NCBI RefSeq assembly: GCF_000821085.1
Contig: NZ_CCXR01000001.1
Location: 3,927,001 to 3,991,000 of the forward strand
Length of the DNA stretch: 64,000 nt
Source: Bacillus sp. B-jedd
GTDB taxonomy: Bacteria > Bacillota > Bacilli > Bacillales > Cytobacillaceae
Direction: 5' to 3'
Part shown: piece after piece, positions 26,781 through 35,717 of the stretch
How the letters are laid out: every line of letters starts with the position of its first letter
Numbering within the stretch: the stretch's first letter is position 1
Notes under the pieces: generated by a model
Database searches by the model: none
What the model was told of the DNA's origin: nothing
The model's input: only the letters and a program-made list of their open reading frames with translations
Program-made: the position numbers and the translations under genes

Positions 26781-28016
26781 TTAATCCTCCGATATACTAT
26801 TAATTAAATTTACATATTTTCTGGTACAATTTTCTTTCGTATATTTCTTTAGGAACACTTTCCTGCAATTTTCACCCATAATTTTCATTTTACTTTTATC
26901 ATTCTTAAGTTCCTGAATTGCCAACACCAGTTTTGAACTTTCTCCAACTTCCATTGTATATCCAGCATTATTAGCTATTAAGTCTTGTGCAATGTCAGAA
27001 TTTGCTCCTATTATGGCGATTACTGGTTTTCCAGCCATCATATAACCATATGTCTTGCTTGGCACAGCAAGTCCAGTTAAACCTTTTGATAAACTTACCA
27101 AAAAACAATTACTAATATTAAGTGCGTCTTGATAATCCTGCCCATGTAAGAAGTCAAATACCATTACATTTGTTAGCTTTTCATTTTCAACAATACTTTT
27201 TAATGTTTCCATTTTATTTCCATGTCCTGCGAAAACAAATTTAATATTAGCTTCATACTTCAATTCTCTAATAGCAACTAATATGGTATCTAAATCTTGT
27301 GCTATTCCTAAATTGCCAAAATATGAAACCACAAAGTTATTATCATTTTTGATAGATGACAAAAATTTATTTTGTGGAGGATCGGAAAATTCTTTGAGGT
27401 CTTTGTTTTCATACCAGTTCGGTATTACCTCAATTTGATTATGAGTTAAAAAAGGTCTGTTATTAACCAAGTAATCTTTCATCTCATTAGATAAAGCGAC
27501 AACTTTGGTTACATGTTTAAAAATACTTTTATTTACCATAATCATCAGTCTGCTTATTATACTTTTTTCTGTTATTGCACTTGTTTTATACGCAATTTCC
27601 GGGTAAACATCATAACTCACAAATATTACCTTCGTCTTAAAGACTTTTTTTGCAAAAATGGCAATTAACGGTAATATAGGAGGGTTAGAATACACAATGA
27701 TAGATTTATAATTGGCTAAAGACAGAAAATGCAGAGCAACTGAAATAGTAAATGAAAAATAATTAATTAATCTACCCCAAAAATTAGTTCTTTTTAATTG
27801 AAGATATTTAAGTCTTTTAATTTCCACACCTTTATGGGTTTCTTTCGTTGGTATTTTACTTGATAAAGAGTATTCCTTTGGATATCCGGTTAAGGCGCTA
27901 ACTGTAAAACCTTCTTCAACAAGTCTAACAGCAGTATCAAAAGGTAGGGTAGCAGAGGAAACAAAATCAGGGTAAAAATATTGACATAAAAATAATATAT
28001 CTCTCTTTTCTTTCAT
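26781..28016 (-). CDS. GT4-family glycosyltransferase, WbuB/CapL-like
   Basis: The 411-residue GT-B protein starts 'ILFLCQYFYPDFVSSATLPF', a typical WbuB-type opening. The N-terminal half ends near 180 and the C-terminal donor-binding half includes 'VVSYFGNLGIAQDLDTI' and 'SKTYGYMMAGKPVIAIIGAN'. WbuB and CapL proteins transfer L-FucNAc to the lipid-linked first sugar, and the position immediately before capE-F-G supports that acceptor/donor choice here, though it is inference. AAGGAAGAGA lies before the ATG. The gene ends six bases before the capE start. Confidence 0.87.
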   Translation of the reverse strand: MKEKRDILFLCQYFYPDFVSSATLPFDTAVRLVEEGFTVSALTGYPKEYSLSSKIPTKETHKGVEIKRLKYLQLKRTNFWGRLINYFSFTISVALHFLSLANYKSIIVYSNPPILPLIAIFAKKVFKTKVIFVSYDVYPEIAYKTSAITEKSIISRLMIMVNKSIFKHVTKVVALSNEMKDYLVNNRPFLTHNQIEVIPNWYENKDLKEFSDPPQNKFLSSIKNDNNFVVSYFGNLGIAQDLDTILVAIRELKYEANIKFVFAGHGNKMETLKSIVENEKLTNVMVFDFLHGQDYQDALNISNCFLVSLSKGLTGLAVPSKTYGYMMAGKPVIAIIGANSDIAQDLIANNAGYTMEVGESSKLVLAIQELKNDKSKMKIMGENCRKVFLKKYTKENCTRKYVNLINSISED

Positions 28017-28037
28017 AATGATCTCTTCCTTTATTTA

Positions 28038-28877
28038 CTACTGTTCGGTCAGCTCGATAGATTTTTGTAAAGAAATAGGTTCATAACCGTTATATGATGA
28101 AAGTCCTTGGTCATAAACTAAATCACCAAATACTTTTTTTATTATTTGTAAATTTGCTGATTTTAAAAATACGTTAAATATCTTTGTAAGAATAACTTTT
28201 TTTCCGTGTGTTTTTGCTATTAATTGAACTAATTCTGATGTACAAACATATTCTTTATTTTGAGGAAAAAAAGTACCTTTTCCGTAATCATCAATTAAAA
28301 GCTTTACAAATTCCGTTAAATTATTGATAAAAATCATACTACGTCTATTATTAATATATGGAAAAACAAACATTTTCCTAGCTACTTTTGAAAGACTTTG
28401 ATAATTACCTTTACATCCATACCCGTAGACCATGGGGGGACGTATTATAGCAACTAAAAAGGAATTTGTTGTTAAGTTTTGAATTAACTTTTCTGCTTCT
28501 AATTTTGATTTTCCGTAATTGCTTTTAGGATTAACTAACGTATTTCCTTTAATAATTCCTTCATCCATTCCATAAACACTCATTGAACTAAAAAAAATAA
28601 ATTGCTTAACTCCAGATTGTTTAGCTTTTTTTGCAACCTCATAGGCAAGATCTCGGTTTACTTTATAATAAAGATAAGAATTTTTTTTTGTTTCTTTTAT
28701 ATGTGCTATGCCAGCAACATGAATTACAACATCATACTGGGAAAAGTCCTTTTCTCGCCATGAATTAGTTCTTAAGCTTATTAATTCAGTAACATAACGT
28801 TCCGGGTACCTTTCAAGCCATGTTACTAAACTATTTCCGATATAACTTTTCTTACCGGTTATTAAGACTCTTTTCAT
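28038..28877 (-). CDS. NAD-dependent 4-ketohexose reductase/epimerase (CapN/WbpV-like)
   Basis: The 279-residue SDR protein has 'RVLITGKKSYIGNSL' as the dinucleotide site, 'HVAGIAHIKE', a catalytic serine in 'FFSSMSVYG', and 'YGKSKLEAEKL' with the YxxxK pair. It is shorter than GalE. In capsule clusters such enzymes follow the CapD-type dehydratase and reduce its 4-keto product to UDP-D-FucNAc or UDP-D-QuiNAc, the sugar used by the initiating transferase. Neighbour order here (CapD-like, transferase, then this gene) supports that. Its start overlaps the end of the transferase gene as ATGA, so the two are coupled. The stereochemistry of the product cannot be read from sequence. Confidence 0.82.
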   Translation of the reverse strand: MKRVLITGKKSYIGNSLVTWLERYPERYVTELISLRTNSWREKDFSQYDVVIHVAGIAHIKETKKNSYLYYKVNRDLAYEVAKKAKQSGVKQFIFFSSMSVYGMDEGIIKGNTLVNPKSNYGKSKLEAEKLIQNLTTNSFLVAIIRPPMVYGYGCKGNYQSLSKVARKMFVFPYINNRRSMIFINNLTEFVKLLIDDYGKGTFFPQNKEYVCTSELVQLIAKTHGKKVILTKIFNVFLKSANLQIIKKVFGDLVYDQGLSSYNGYEPISLQKSIELTEQ

Positions 28878-29503
28878 TTCGAGATCTGCTCCTTAACAGT
28901 AGCAATTTCTTTAGCTGCTCCTGTTCCACCTTCAACTACTCCATCACTTTTAATAACGCTAATGATGGTACCGCAAAAACATTTTATATCCATTAATAAA
29001 CTCATTCTCGCTACATACTCTCCATCCAGCCTTGATTTTACTTCAATAGGCAATTCATCTCTTCCATTTATTTGGGCCCATCCTGTTAATCCAGGCAGAA
29101 TATCATTGGCCCCATATTTGTCACGCTCTGCTATTAAGTCGTATTGATTCCAGAGTGCTGGCCTCGGACCAATAATACTCATTTCTCCAATTAAAATATT
29201 CCAGATCTGAGGAAGCTCATCCAATGATGTTTTCCGTAGAAACTTTCCCATCCTTGTGATATATTGCTCAGGATTTTCCAATAAATGCGTGGGGGTCTCC
29301 TTTGGAGTGTCGACCTTCATTGTCCGAAATTTAAGTATGTTAAAATGTGTTTTATGGATTCCTACTCTTTTTTGTTTAAAGAAGACAGGACCTTGAGAAT
29401 CAAGTTTTATCCCAATTATTAATACTAGGAATATTGGAGATAATATTAGCAAACCCAATGATGATAAGACGACATCTATTAATCTTTTGACTTTTAAATA
29501 CAA
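28874..29503 (-). CDS. Initiating phosphoglycosyl transferase (CapM/WcaJ/PglC family)
   Basis: The roughly 209-residue protein has one N-terminal re-entrant hydrophobic segment ('LIDVVLSSLGLLILSPIFLV') and the bacterial sugar transferase signature: 'DSQGPVFFKQKRVG', 'FNILKFRTM', 'LRKTSLDELPQ' and 'MSIIGPRPAL'. These monotopic enzymes move a sugar phosphate onto undecaprenyl phosphate to start a repeat unit. The D-E pair in 'SLDELPQ' is the catalytic diad. The frame is open to a GTG at 29512, but the TTG at 29503 is better spaced (10 bases) from GGGAG. With the CapD-like and CapN-like genes on either side, D-FucNAc or D-QuiNAc is a reasonable first sugar. Confidence 0.9.
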   Translation of the reverse strand: MYLKVKRLIDVVLSSLGLLILSPIFLVLIIGIKLDSQGPVFFKQKRVGIHKTHFNILKFRTMKVDTPKETPTHLLENPEQYITRMGKFLRKTSLDELPQIWNILIGEMSIIGPRPALWNQYDLIAERDKYGANDILPGLTGWAQINGRDELPIEVKSRLDGEYVARMSLLMDIKCFCGTIISVIKSDGVVEGGTGAAKEIATVKEQISK

Positions 29504-29665
29504 AACAAACACACTCCCTGATAATTAGGTGAGAAAGAGCTTAAATAAATGCAATTTTTTCACAATTAAATTCAAAATAACAGCCCCTGCCATTTAAAAA
29601 CTGGACTAGGAGCCTGTCAATTTACTTTAAAATTTTCATTGTCAAATGACATTCTCACAGATCTT

Positions 29666-31486
29666 TTATCTAGCAACCTGAAACATTTTGTTTTCTCTCC
29701 TATTTGCTAGATTAATAACAAACTTCTTAATATCTTCTGAAGAAAAATAATCAAATCTTTCAAGAAGGAAATCTATTTCGTGCTCCTGCTCCAAAACTGC
29801 TTTCCCTATGAAAATTTTCGGGAATACTGGTTCAGGGTGAATTTCCTTTTCATTTAATAGCTCTTCAAACATCTTTTCCCCTGGCCTTAAACCGGAATAT
29901 TTTATCCCAATCTCTTCTAAAGTATATCCTGACAGTTTAATTAAATTTTTTGCCAGATCGACAATCTTTACTGGTTCCCCCATATCGAGCACGAAGATTT
30001 CGCCGCCCCTTGCCAAGGAACCTGCTTGAATGACCAATCTTGATGCTTCTGGAATCGTCATAAAATACCTAGTCATATCCGGGTGAGTAACAGTTACCGG
30101 GCCGCCTGTCTGGATTTGCTTTTTAAAAAGAGGGATAACACTTCCGCGGCTCCCCAGTACATTCCCGAAACGAACCGCCACGAATTTTGTTCTACTTATC
30201 TGATCAAGCCGCTGGATTATCATTTCAGCAATTCTCTTCGTAGAACCCATCACGTTGGTTGGATTTACTGCTTTGTCTGAAGATATCATAACAAATGTTT
30301 CTACTCCAAAAGTGTCTGCGGCCTCCGCGACATTCTTGGTCCCAAAGACATTGTTTTTGACAGCTTCCCTTGGATTGTATTCCATCAATGGTACATGCTT
30401 ATGTGCGGCAGCATGATATATCACGTCCGGTTTATGCATCTCCATTACTTCAAAAATTCTTTCTCTATCCTGTATATCAGCAATCACGGGGATAATTTCG
30501 ATTCTATCCTGATACTTATTTCTAAGCTCCATATCTATTTGATAGATGCTATTTTCCCCATGGCCTAAAAGAATAATTTTTGCTGGTGTGAATTTACATA
30601 TTTGTCTGCATATCTCGGATCCAATCGATCCGCCTGCTCCTGTCACGAGAATAATTTTACCCTCGACATTTTGTGAAATTTTATTCATATCAAGATGAAC
30701 TGGTTCTCTCCCAAGTAAATCTTCTACTTCTACATCCCTGAATTGATTGACAGAAAGTTTGCCTGTCACTAAATCCTCCAATTTTGGAAGTATTTTTGTT
30801 TTTGCCGAGGTTTTTAAACATTCATTAAAAATTCTATTTAGCTCGTTTTTATTCAAGGAAGGAATAGCTATAATGATATGGTCTATATTGTGTAATTCCA
30901 CTACTTTTTCAATATGTTTAACATCGCCTAGAACGGGTAGGTTTAAGTATTGTAGTTTATTCTTTTTAAGATCATCATCTATAAAACCAACAGGGGTCAA
31001 CTCTGCTTCCGGGCTTTTTTGTAGTTGTCTGGCAACCATTAGCCCAGCAGAACCAGCTCCTATTATCAACGCTCTTTTTTTCGACACATTAGATTGGATA
31101 AAGTTATATCTAAATATCCTCCAAACAAAACGTGACCCTCCGATGGACAGGACGTAAACCATCCAGGTAGTCGCAAGCGCCCTTAAAGATACGTCAAATT
31201 TCGCGACCAACTCTACTAGCAAAGTACTCACAATAGAAAAGGATACAGCCTTTACTATTGCAGTGAGTTCGCCTATACTTGCATACTCCCACGCTTTATT
31301 GTACAAGTTATAATATGATGAAAATACATAATGACTTACTAACATGGCGAAAACAGGTACGATTAACTCCTGCATGGACCCATAATTCAATGTTGGATGA
31401 AGAACGATGTAACTTACATAAACTGAACTAATAACGAGAATTGAATCAATCAAAATCAATAGGGAGAGACGCGCCTTATAAGCCAA
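29666..31486 (-). CDS. Membrane-bound UDP-GlcNAc 4,6-dehydratase (CapD/EpsC/WbpM-like)
   Basis: The 606-residue protein has four N-terminal membrane spans (about 8-115), a first nucleotide-binding region ('RALIIGAGSAGLMVARQL', about 138-260), and a catalytic SDR domain ('KIILVTGAGGSIGSEICRQI', about 280-560) with 'SSDKAVNPTNVMGSTKRIAE'. As in WbpM, methionine fills the usual tyrosine position. It makes UDP-4-keto-6-deoxy-GlcNAc without C5 inversion. The length fits the family. The start is TTG with a strong AGGAGG site upstream. It is the first gene of the minus-strand operon; an obvious promoter was not found in the AT-rich region before it. The B. subtilis homologue EpsC is in a biofilm operon, but no EpsA/B-type kinase pair is seen here. 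Confidence 0.93.
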   Translation of the reverse strand: MAYKARLSLLILIDSILVISSVYVSYIVLHPTLNYGSMQELIVPVFAMLVSHYVFSSYYNLYNKAWEYASIGELTAIVKAVSFSIVSTLLVELVAKFDVSLRALATTWMVYVLSIGGSRFVWRIFRYNFIQSNVSKKRALIIGAGSAGLMVARQLQKSPEAELTPVGFIDDDLKKNKLQYLNLPVLGDVKHIEKVVELHNIDHIIIAIPSLNKNELNRIFNECLKTSAKTKILPKLEDLVTGKLSVNQFRDVEVEDLLGREPVHLDMNKISQNVEGKIILVTGAGGSIGSEICRQICKFTPAKIILLGHGENSIYQIDMELRNKYQDRIEIIPVIADIQDRERIFEVMEMHKPDVIYHAAAHKHVPLMEYNPREAVKNNVFGTKNVAEAADTFGVETFVMISSDKAVNPTNVMGSTKRIAEMIIQRLDQISRTKFVAVRFGNVLGSRGSVIPLFKKQIQTGGPVTVTHPDMTRYFMTIPEASRLVIQAGSLARGGEIFVLDMGEPVKIVDLAKNLIKLSGYTLEEIGIKYSGLRPGEKMFEELLNEKEIHPEPVFPKIFIGKAVLEQEHEIDFLLERFDYFSSEDIKKFVINLANRRENKMFQVAR

Positions 31487-32941
31487 CTCTATTCCTCCTA
31501 ATTTTTATAATATCTTCTGTTTTTCCTAGGAGAAGGAAAGATATTTCCAAAAACATATAATAGGATAAATGCCATCAATTATAAAATATTGTCTAATTAA
31601 ACCGTTTATTGTAAAAATTTCTCTTTATCCTATCTAATTTAACAATATTTTAGTGATAATTAAAAGGATTTTTTTAAAGATGGAAATATTTATCAATAAA
31701 AAGTGAATTAACTTTGTGTTTTTTTTACACTTTTACCTTTGATTTAAAATATATCGTACTTTTTATAAAACACAAGAGCCCTTTAGTGGTATTCCTTCCC
31801 TGAATAACCAATACGCTTTGAAGTTTATCAAATACATGATTAACAGGAGTAATATAAACTATCTAATATATTTCAACTATCAATGAATTATAACAAAAAA
31901 TTATCTAATGTCGAAGTTTAATAGAAAAAACATCCCTCCTGCTTCTACACACGAATCTCCGCCGTATGCATTCAACGAAACTAGGTGTTTCGACTAGTGC
32001 AAAATACCGCACCACCCTGAAAGGAACCGTTTTAGCACTTCAACCTTTTGTCCTTCCGAGGATGTCTAAGACATAAAATTATATTCTTTACCCTTTGACT
32101 AAACCCTAAGTGCTTTCGTTGGCAATGCGCACCTTCGGTTCATTTTTCTAGGAAAACTAAATCCAAAGAACTTTATTTTCCGTTGGCGGTCTACCGCTAA
32201 TTTCTCCTTATGTACCTTAAGCTTCAATGCTGGACGCAATATTTTCACCCACGACCCAATAGCTGATGCATACCGCCTTCATACCGTCAATTGAGTTACT
32301 ACCCTTTAAGATTAGGGTGATTGACATAATTAATCTTTTCAATGCCCTGGATATGTAGGCGTGCAGAAACTGGGCTTCTTCTTCCCACTTTAGTGTTAGC
32401 AAGCCGTTTTTAACCTTTCCACATTGATATTTCGAAAAGTTGCAGTTCAAATCCCTGTAGAAAGTTGGAAGATGGCACACTCCCCCCTTCTCTCCATTGC
32501 CCCACACCGAACTTGTACTCCTGTCACTTACCAATCACAATATAAATAGAAGAAAACGGTTATATACCTTTGTTCTATAGAACGTCAGCATATTCGTAAT
32601 GTTGGTGACAAAATAGTTTACCTTTCCTTTCACTATATGCCTAACAGGCGGTCCGAGCGCACCCTTAACTTAAGCGAACGATGACCGCACATTGATGCCG
32701 GAAATACAAAAGTCATTGTCCGTAGGAAAAGTCGGGCCACACGGTCATTCATATAATGACGATGTAAAAATGTTTATAACCGCTTGATAGGAATGCTAGC
32801 TCAATTTATATTCGTTTGTTGTTTTACAGACCAGACATTTTTATTTGTTATTAGAAGATTTTTTGACAATAGGGCGTACCCTATGGAAGGAATTCCATTT
32901 TTCTGGTATTCTATTTAAAGCGCTTCGCTTGGAGGGGAATA
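31487..32941. other. Long non-coding region upstream of the polysaccharide operon
   Basis: About 1.45 kb without a convincing gene separates the divergent CapD-like and LCP genes. The part next to the CapD-like gene (31487-31920) is very AT-rich and may hold the operon promoter. From about 31930 to 32760 the base composition rises and the minus strand shows an open frame of 105 codons (32217-32534) with no recognisable domain or ribosome binding site. The block looks like the remains of an inserted element, but no terminal repeats or transposase motifs were found. A TTGACA at 32863 has no partner -10 box. Confidence 0.45.
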
Positions 32942-33862
32942 ATGAGACATAAAAAGAAGAAGAACTGGATGAAAGTTCTGTTCATATCACTGTTGATCAT
33001 GTTTTTGGCTGTCGGAACATACGCCTTTACTGTTTATAGATCATTAACTAATGCTGTGGAAAAGATGCACAAGCCTATTGATCGGGATAAGTCCCCCAAA
33101 AGGGCGGAGGAGATTACTTTCGGGAAGAAGGAGCCATTTTCTGTTCTTTTGCTTGGCGTGGATGAAAGGGACGGGGATCGGGGCCGTTCTGATTCAATGA
33201 TTGTCCTGACCGCAAATCCACATCAGGAATCAATAAAAATGCTCAGCATTCCGAGGGATACGCGAACGGAAATTGTCGGGAAGGGCAAAGACGATAAAAT
33301 CAACCACGCCTATGCATTCGGCGGTGTGGAAATGTCGATGGATACTGTGGAACACTTCCTGGATATTCCGATAGATTATTATGTAAAAATCAATATGGAA
33401 GGCTTTAAAGATATCGTCAATGCAGTTGGCGGAGTTAAGGTAAATAACTCTTTTGCATTCTCTTCAGATGGAGAAAGTTTTCCTAAGGGGGAAATTAATT
33501 TGAATGGCGAATCCGCGCTGAAATACGCCCGGATGAGATACGAGGATCCTAGAGGAGATTTTGGCCGCCAAAATCGCCAGCGCGATATTATCCAGGCTGT
33601 CATTAGCAGGGGGGCATCATTCCAAAGTCTCAGCAATTTCGGTGAAATCTTTGGAGCCCTTGGAAAAAACGTCAGGACTAATCTGTCTTTTGACCAAATG
33701 GTTGGGATTCAAAGGAATTATAAACCCGCTGGCAAAAACGTCCAACAATTGGAGCTAAAAGGCAGCGGCACGAAGATTGATAAAATCTATTACTTTATCG
33801 TCCCACAGGAGGTACAGCAAGACATCCAGGACGAGCTGAAAGCACATCTGGAAATTAAATAA
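32942..33862 (+). CDS. LytR-CpsA-Psr (TagU-type) glycopolymer ligase, copy 2
   Basis: The 306-residue protein has a lysine-rich N-terminus, one membrane span (about 10-30) and an extracellular LCP domain. 'SVLLLGVDER', 'GRSDSMIVLTANP', 'MLSIPRDTRTEI', 'INHAYAFGG' and 'DPRGDFGRQNRQ' match copy 1, and the two proteins are similar along their full length. It would transfer an undecaprenyl-linked glycan to peptidoglycan. GGAGG lies before the ATG and a strong terminator follows. It is divergent from the polysaccharide operon, so it is a good candidate for the ligase of that polymer. Confidence 0.92.
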   Translation: MRHKKKKNWMKVLFISLLIMFLAVGTYAFTVYRSLTNAVEKMHKPIDRDKSPKRAEEITFGKKEPFSVLLLGVDERDGDRGRSDSMIVLTANPHQESIKMLSIPRDTRTEIVGKGKDDKINHAYAFGGVEMSMDTVEHFLDIPIDYYVKINMEGFKDIVNAVGGVKVNNSFAFSSDGESFPKGEINLNGESALKYARMRYEDPRGDFGRQNRQRDIIQAVISRGASFQSLSNFGEIFGALGKNVRTNLSFDQMVGIQRNYKPAGKNVQQLELKGSGTKIDKIYYFIVPQEVQQDIQDELKAHLEIK

Positions 33863-33879
33863 GCTATAGTTCAATTTAA

Positions 33880-33916
33880 GGGCGGCAAACCGAAAACCGA
33901 TTTGCCGCCCTTTTAA
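33880..33916 (+). terminator. Intrinsic terminator after LCP copy 2
   Basis: GGGCGGCAAA pairs with TTTGCCGCCC around an 11-nt loop, followed by TTTT. Confidence 0.9.
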
Positions 33917-34690
33917 TCATTCCATATTGGGTTCCTTGCATATGACACTCCGGTTAGTTGCAATTTCCAGTGAAGCTTTGATAGTCAACTAAATTGCTAT
34001 CACCAACGACAATAAGGAGAAATCGCAATGAGATTGAATTGACACAATATGATTTGTTCCTTTATAGGACAGTTTTGCGGGGATATAGTAAACTATGGGG
34101 CTAAAAGTAGAAGCTGAAATTTAAAGAACTATTGTTCTCATGTGAAATTAGCCTACATGTGTTATTCAGATTGGCTGACATCCGCCATGCAGCCCTTCGC
34201 GAACTTGTAATCTGAAAAAGCAGAATGTCCATTACTGTCATATTAAAAAATAACGGAAGCACTAAAATTAATGACATGAGGGCGATAGACCTTACAAGAT
34301 TAGGGTGGCGGATAGATATAAGCTTATCATGCTACAAAAGCAATAAACTCACACAGCAAAAAATATAGGAAAAACGGCTTATATCTATAATGAGAAGTGA
34401 ACATTTTCATAAATGAACATAGTCATATTGTAGAATTGGAAGTCTCCCACTATCTTACCCATCTTGAAGCCATCACCATTTGCCAACCATATAACCTTTG
34501 GCATAGTCCGCTTCATATATAACAGTCGTACTATTAGCGCTTAACAATAACATCCTATCCTATAAAGAAAAGCCACTTCATTAATAACTAAGAAGTGGCA
34601 CTAAATGACCAATACTAGGTAATATCGTCCATAAAGGATTCTTTTCTACTACAAGAAAAGTTAAGCGGTTCTTTGCACTCCTTTGACCAA
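33917..34690. other. Intergenic region without recognisable genes
   Basis: All six frames are broken by frequent stops and no RNA structure or inverted repeat stood out. It merges on the right with a decayed surface-protein gene, so it may itself be old gene debris. Confidence 0.4.
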
Positions 34691-35560
34691 AGTTCCTAAT
34701 ACGAAAGAAAAGTAATCCGCCAATTGTAAATAATAGTGAACCTGCCAAAAGAAGGTTATAGATTTTACTCGCAGTGTTTGGAAAATTTTCGCCATCAAAA
34801 ACATTTATATTACAGGATCTGGTGGTTGGATCACACCTTTTTCAGACACTTTTATTAAGCCAGAGACAGCCTCTTCTAAGGCGCTGACTGCTCTATCCAC
34901 TTCTTCTTGTGTTGCCTCATGGTTCTCTAAAACGGTTTTTGCTTCAGTTAACGCTTTTGAAAATGGAATCCAACTGTCAGAAGTGTAATCAACTTCTTCC
35001 TTTTTGTCGGCAACACCAATTGCTTTTCCAGCGAGGAAAAAACTACTGGTTTTTCGAGGATACTAATTGTAACGGTTTCTGTTAATGTCACATTGTTTTC
35101 TTCACAAGAAATTTCAAGGTCTTGATCTCCGGCCCTACTGGAGTCGAAATCAGCAATCTTTGCAATAAATGTTACGCACATAATTATTATCATATTTCGA
35201 AAAAACGCTTACCTTAAAACCTCACCAACATAATAGGTTAAGTCCCCTTCAATCATCAGTTTTTCAATTTGGAAATCGGAAGATCCTGCGCTATCCCCTC
35301 CCCGGCAATTCGGGCCATGCCTCTGGCTTTTAACGCCATTGGTTCTTCTGTTTTAACTGCCCGATACCATCCCGCAATTCCTTTACCAATAAATGAAATA
35401 GGAGTTTTTCCAAGCTCCGCAGCTTTTAAAAGTGAAATAGTATAGTAGAATATACTGCCTCTTTTCAAATATATTGACTTGTAATAAGAGAAACGTCGCC
35501 AAACTCGATGGCGGGACCATTGATTACGGCCTCCCCAACTTGAAACCAACTCTTCCAATT
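34600..35560 (-). pseudogene. Decayed sortase-anchored surface protein gene (FIVAR and LPXTG-like remnants)
   Basis: Read on the minus strand, pieces of a cell-surface protein appear in order but in shifted frames. 'AVINGPAIEFGDVSLI' and 'EKLMIEGDLTYYVGEVLR' come first. A beta-sandwich-like 'SCEENNVTLTETVTISILEK' follows. Then comes a FIVAR-type helical segment ('WIPFSKALTEAKTVLENHEA' continuing 'EEVDRAVSALEEA'). The end is an anchor 'ENFPNTASKIYN' with 'LLLAGSLLFTIGGLLFFRI', where FPNTA stands in the place of LPxTG. Frameshifts and stops separate the pieces. Limits are approximate. No intact sortase-substrate gene is left here, and no sortase gene is in the window. Confidence 0.6.
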
Positions 35561-35717
35561 ATGTATATAATAGGATAATATTAGTAATATAGTCCTACAT
35601 ATTTTCATAAAGATTTACTCTTTTATTCTCTTCAGCAGATTTAATAGGAAAAAAGAAGGAGGTTAAAACCTAATTTATTGTTATCCATCATGACATTTTA
35701 CAGAGAGGAAGTTCTAA

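Noticed and set aside
32217..32534. 105-codon minus-strand frame as a gene
   Set aside because: There is no ribosome binding site, no recognisable domain and an odd composition. It lies in a debris-like block, so it is reported only as part of the non-coding region.
31930..32760. Group II intron remnant
   Set aside because: A few GTGCG-type words and a GCCGTATGC segment were suggestive, but no domain V hairpin or reverse transcriptase sequence could be identified. It is left as an unexplained block.
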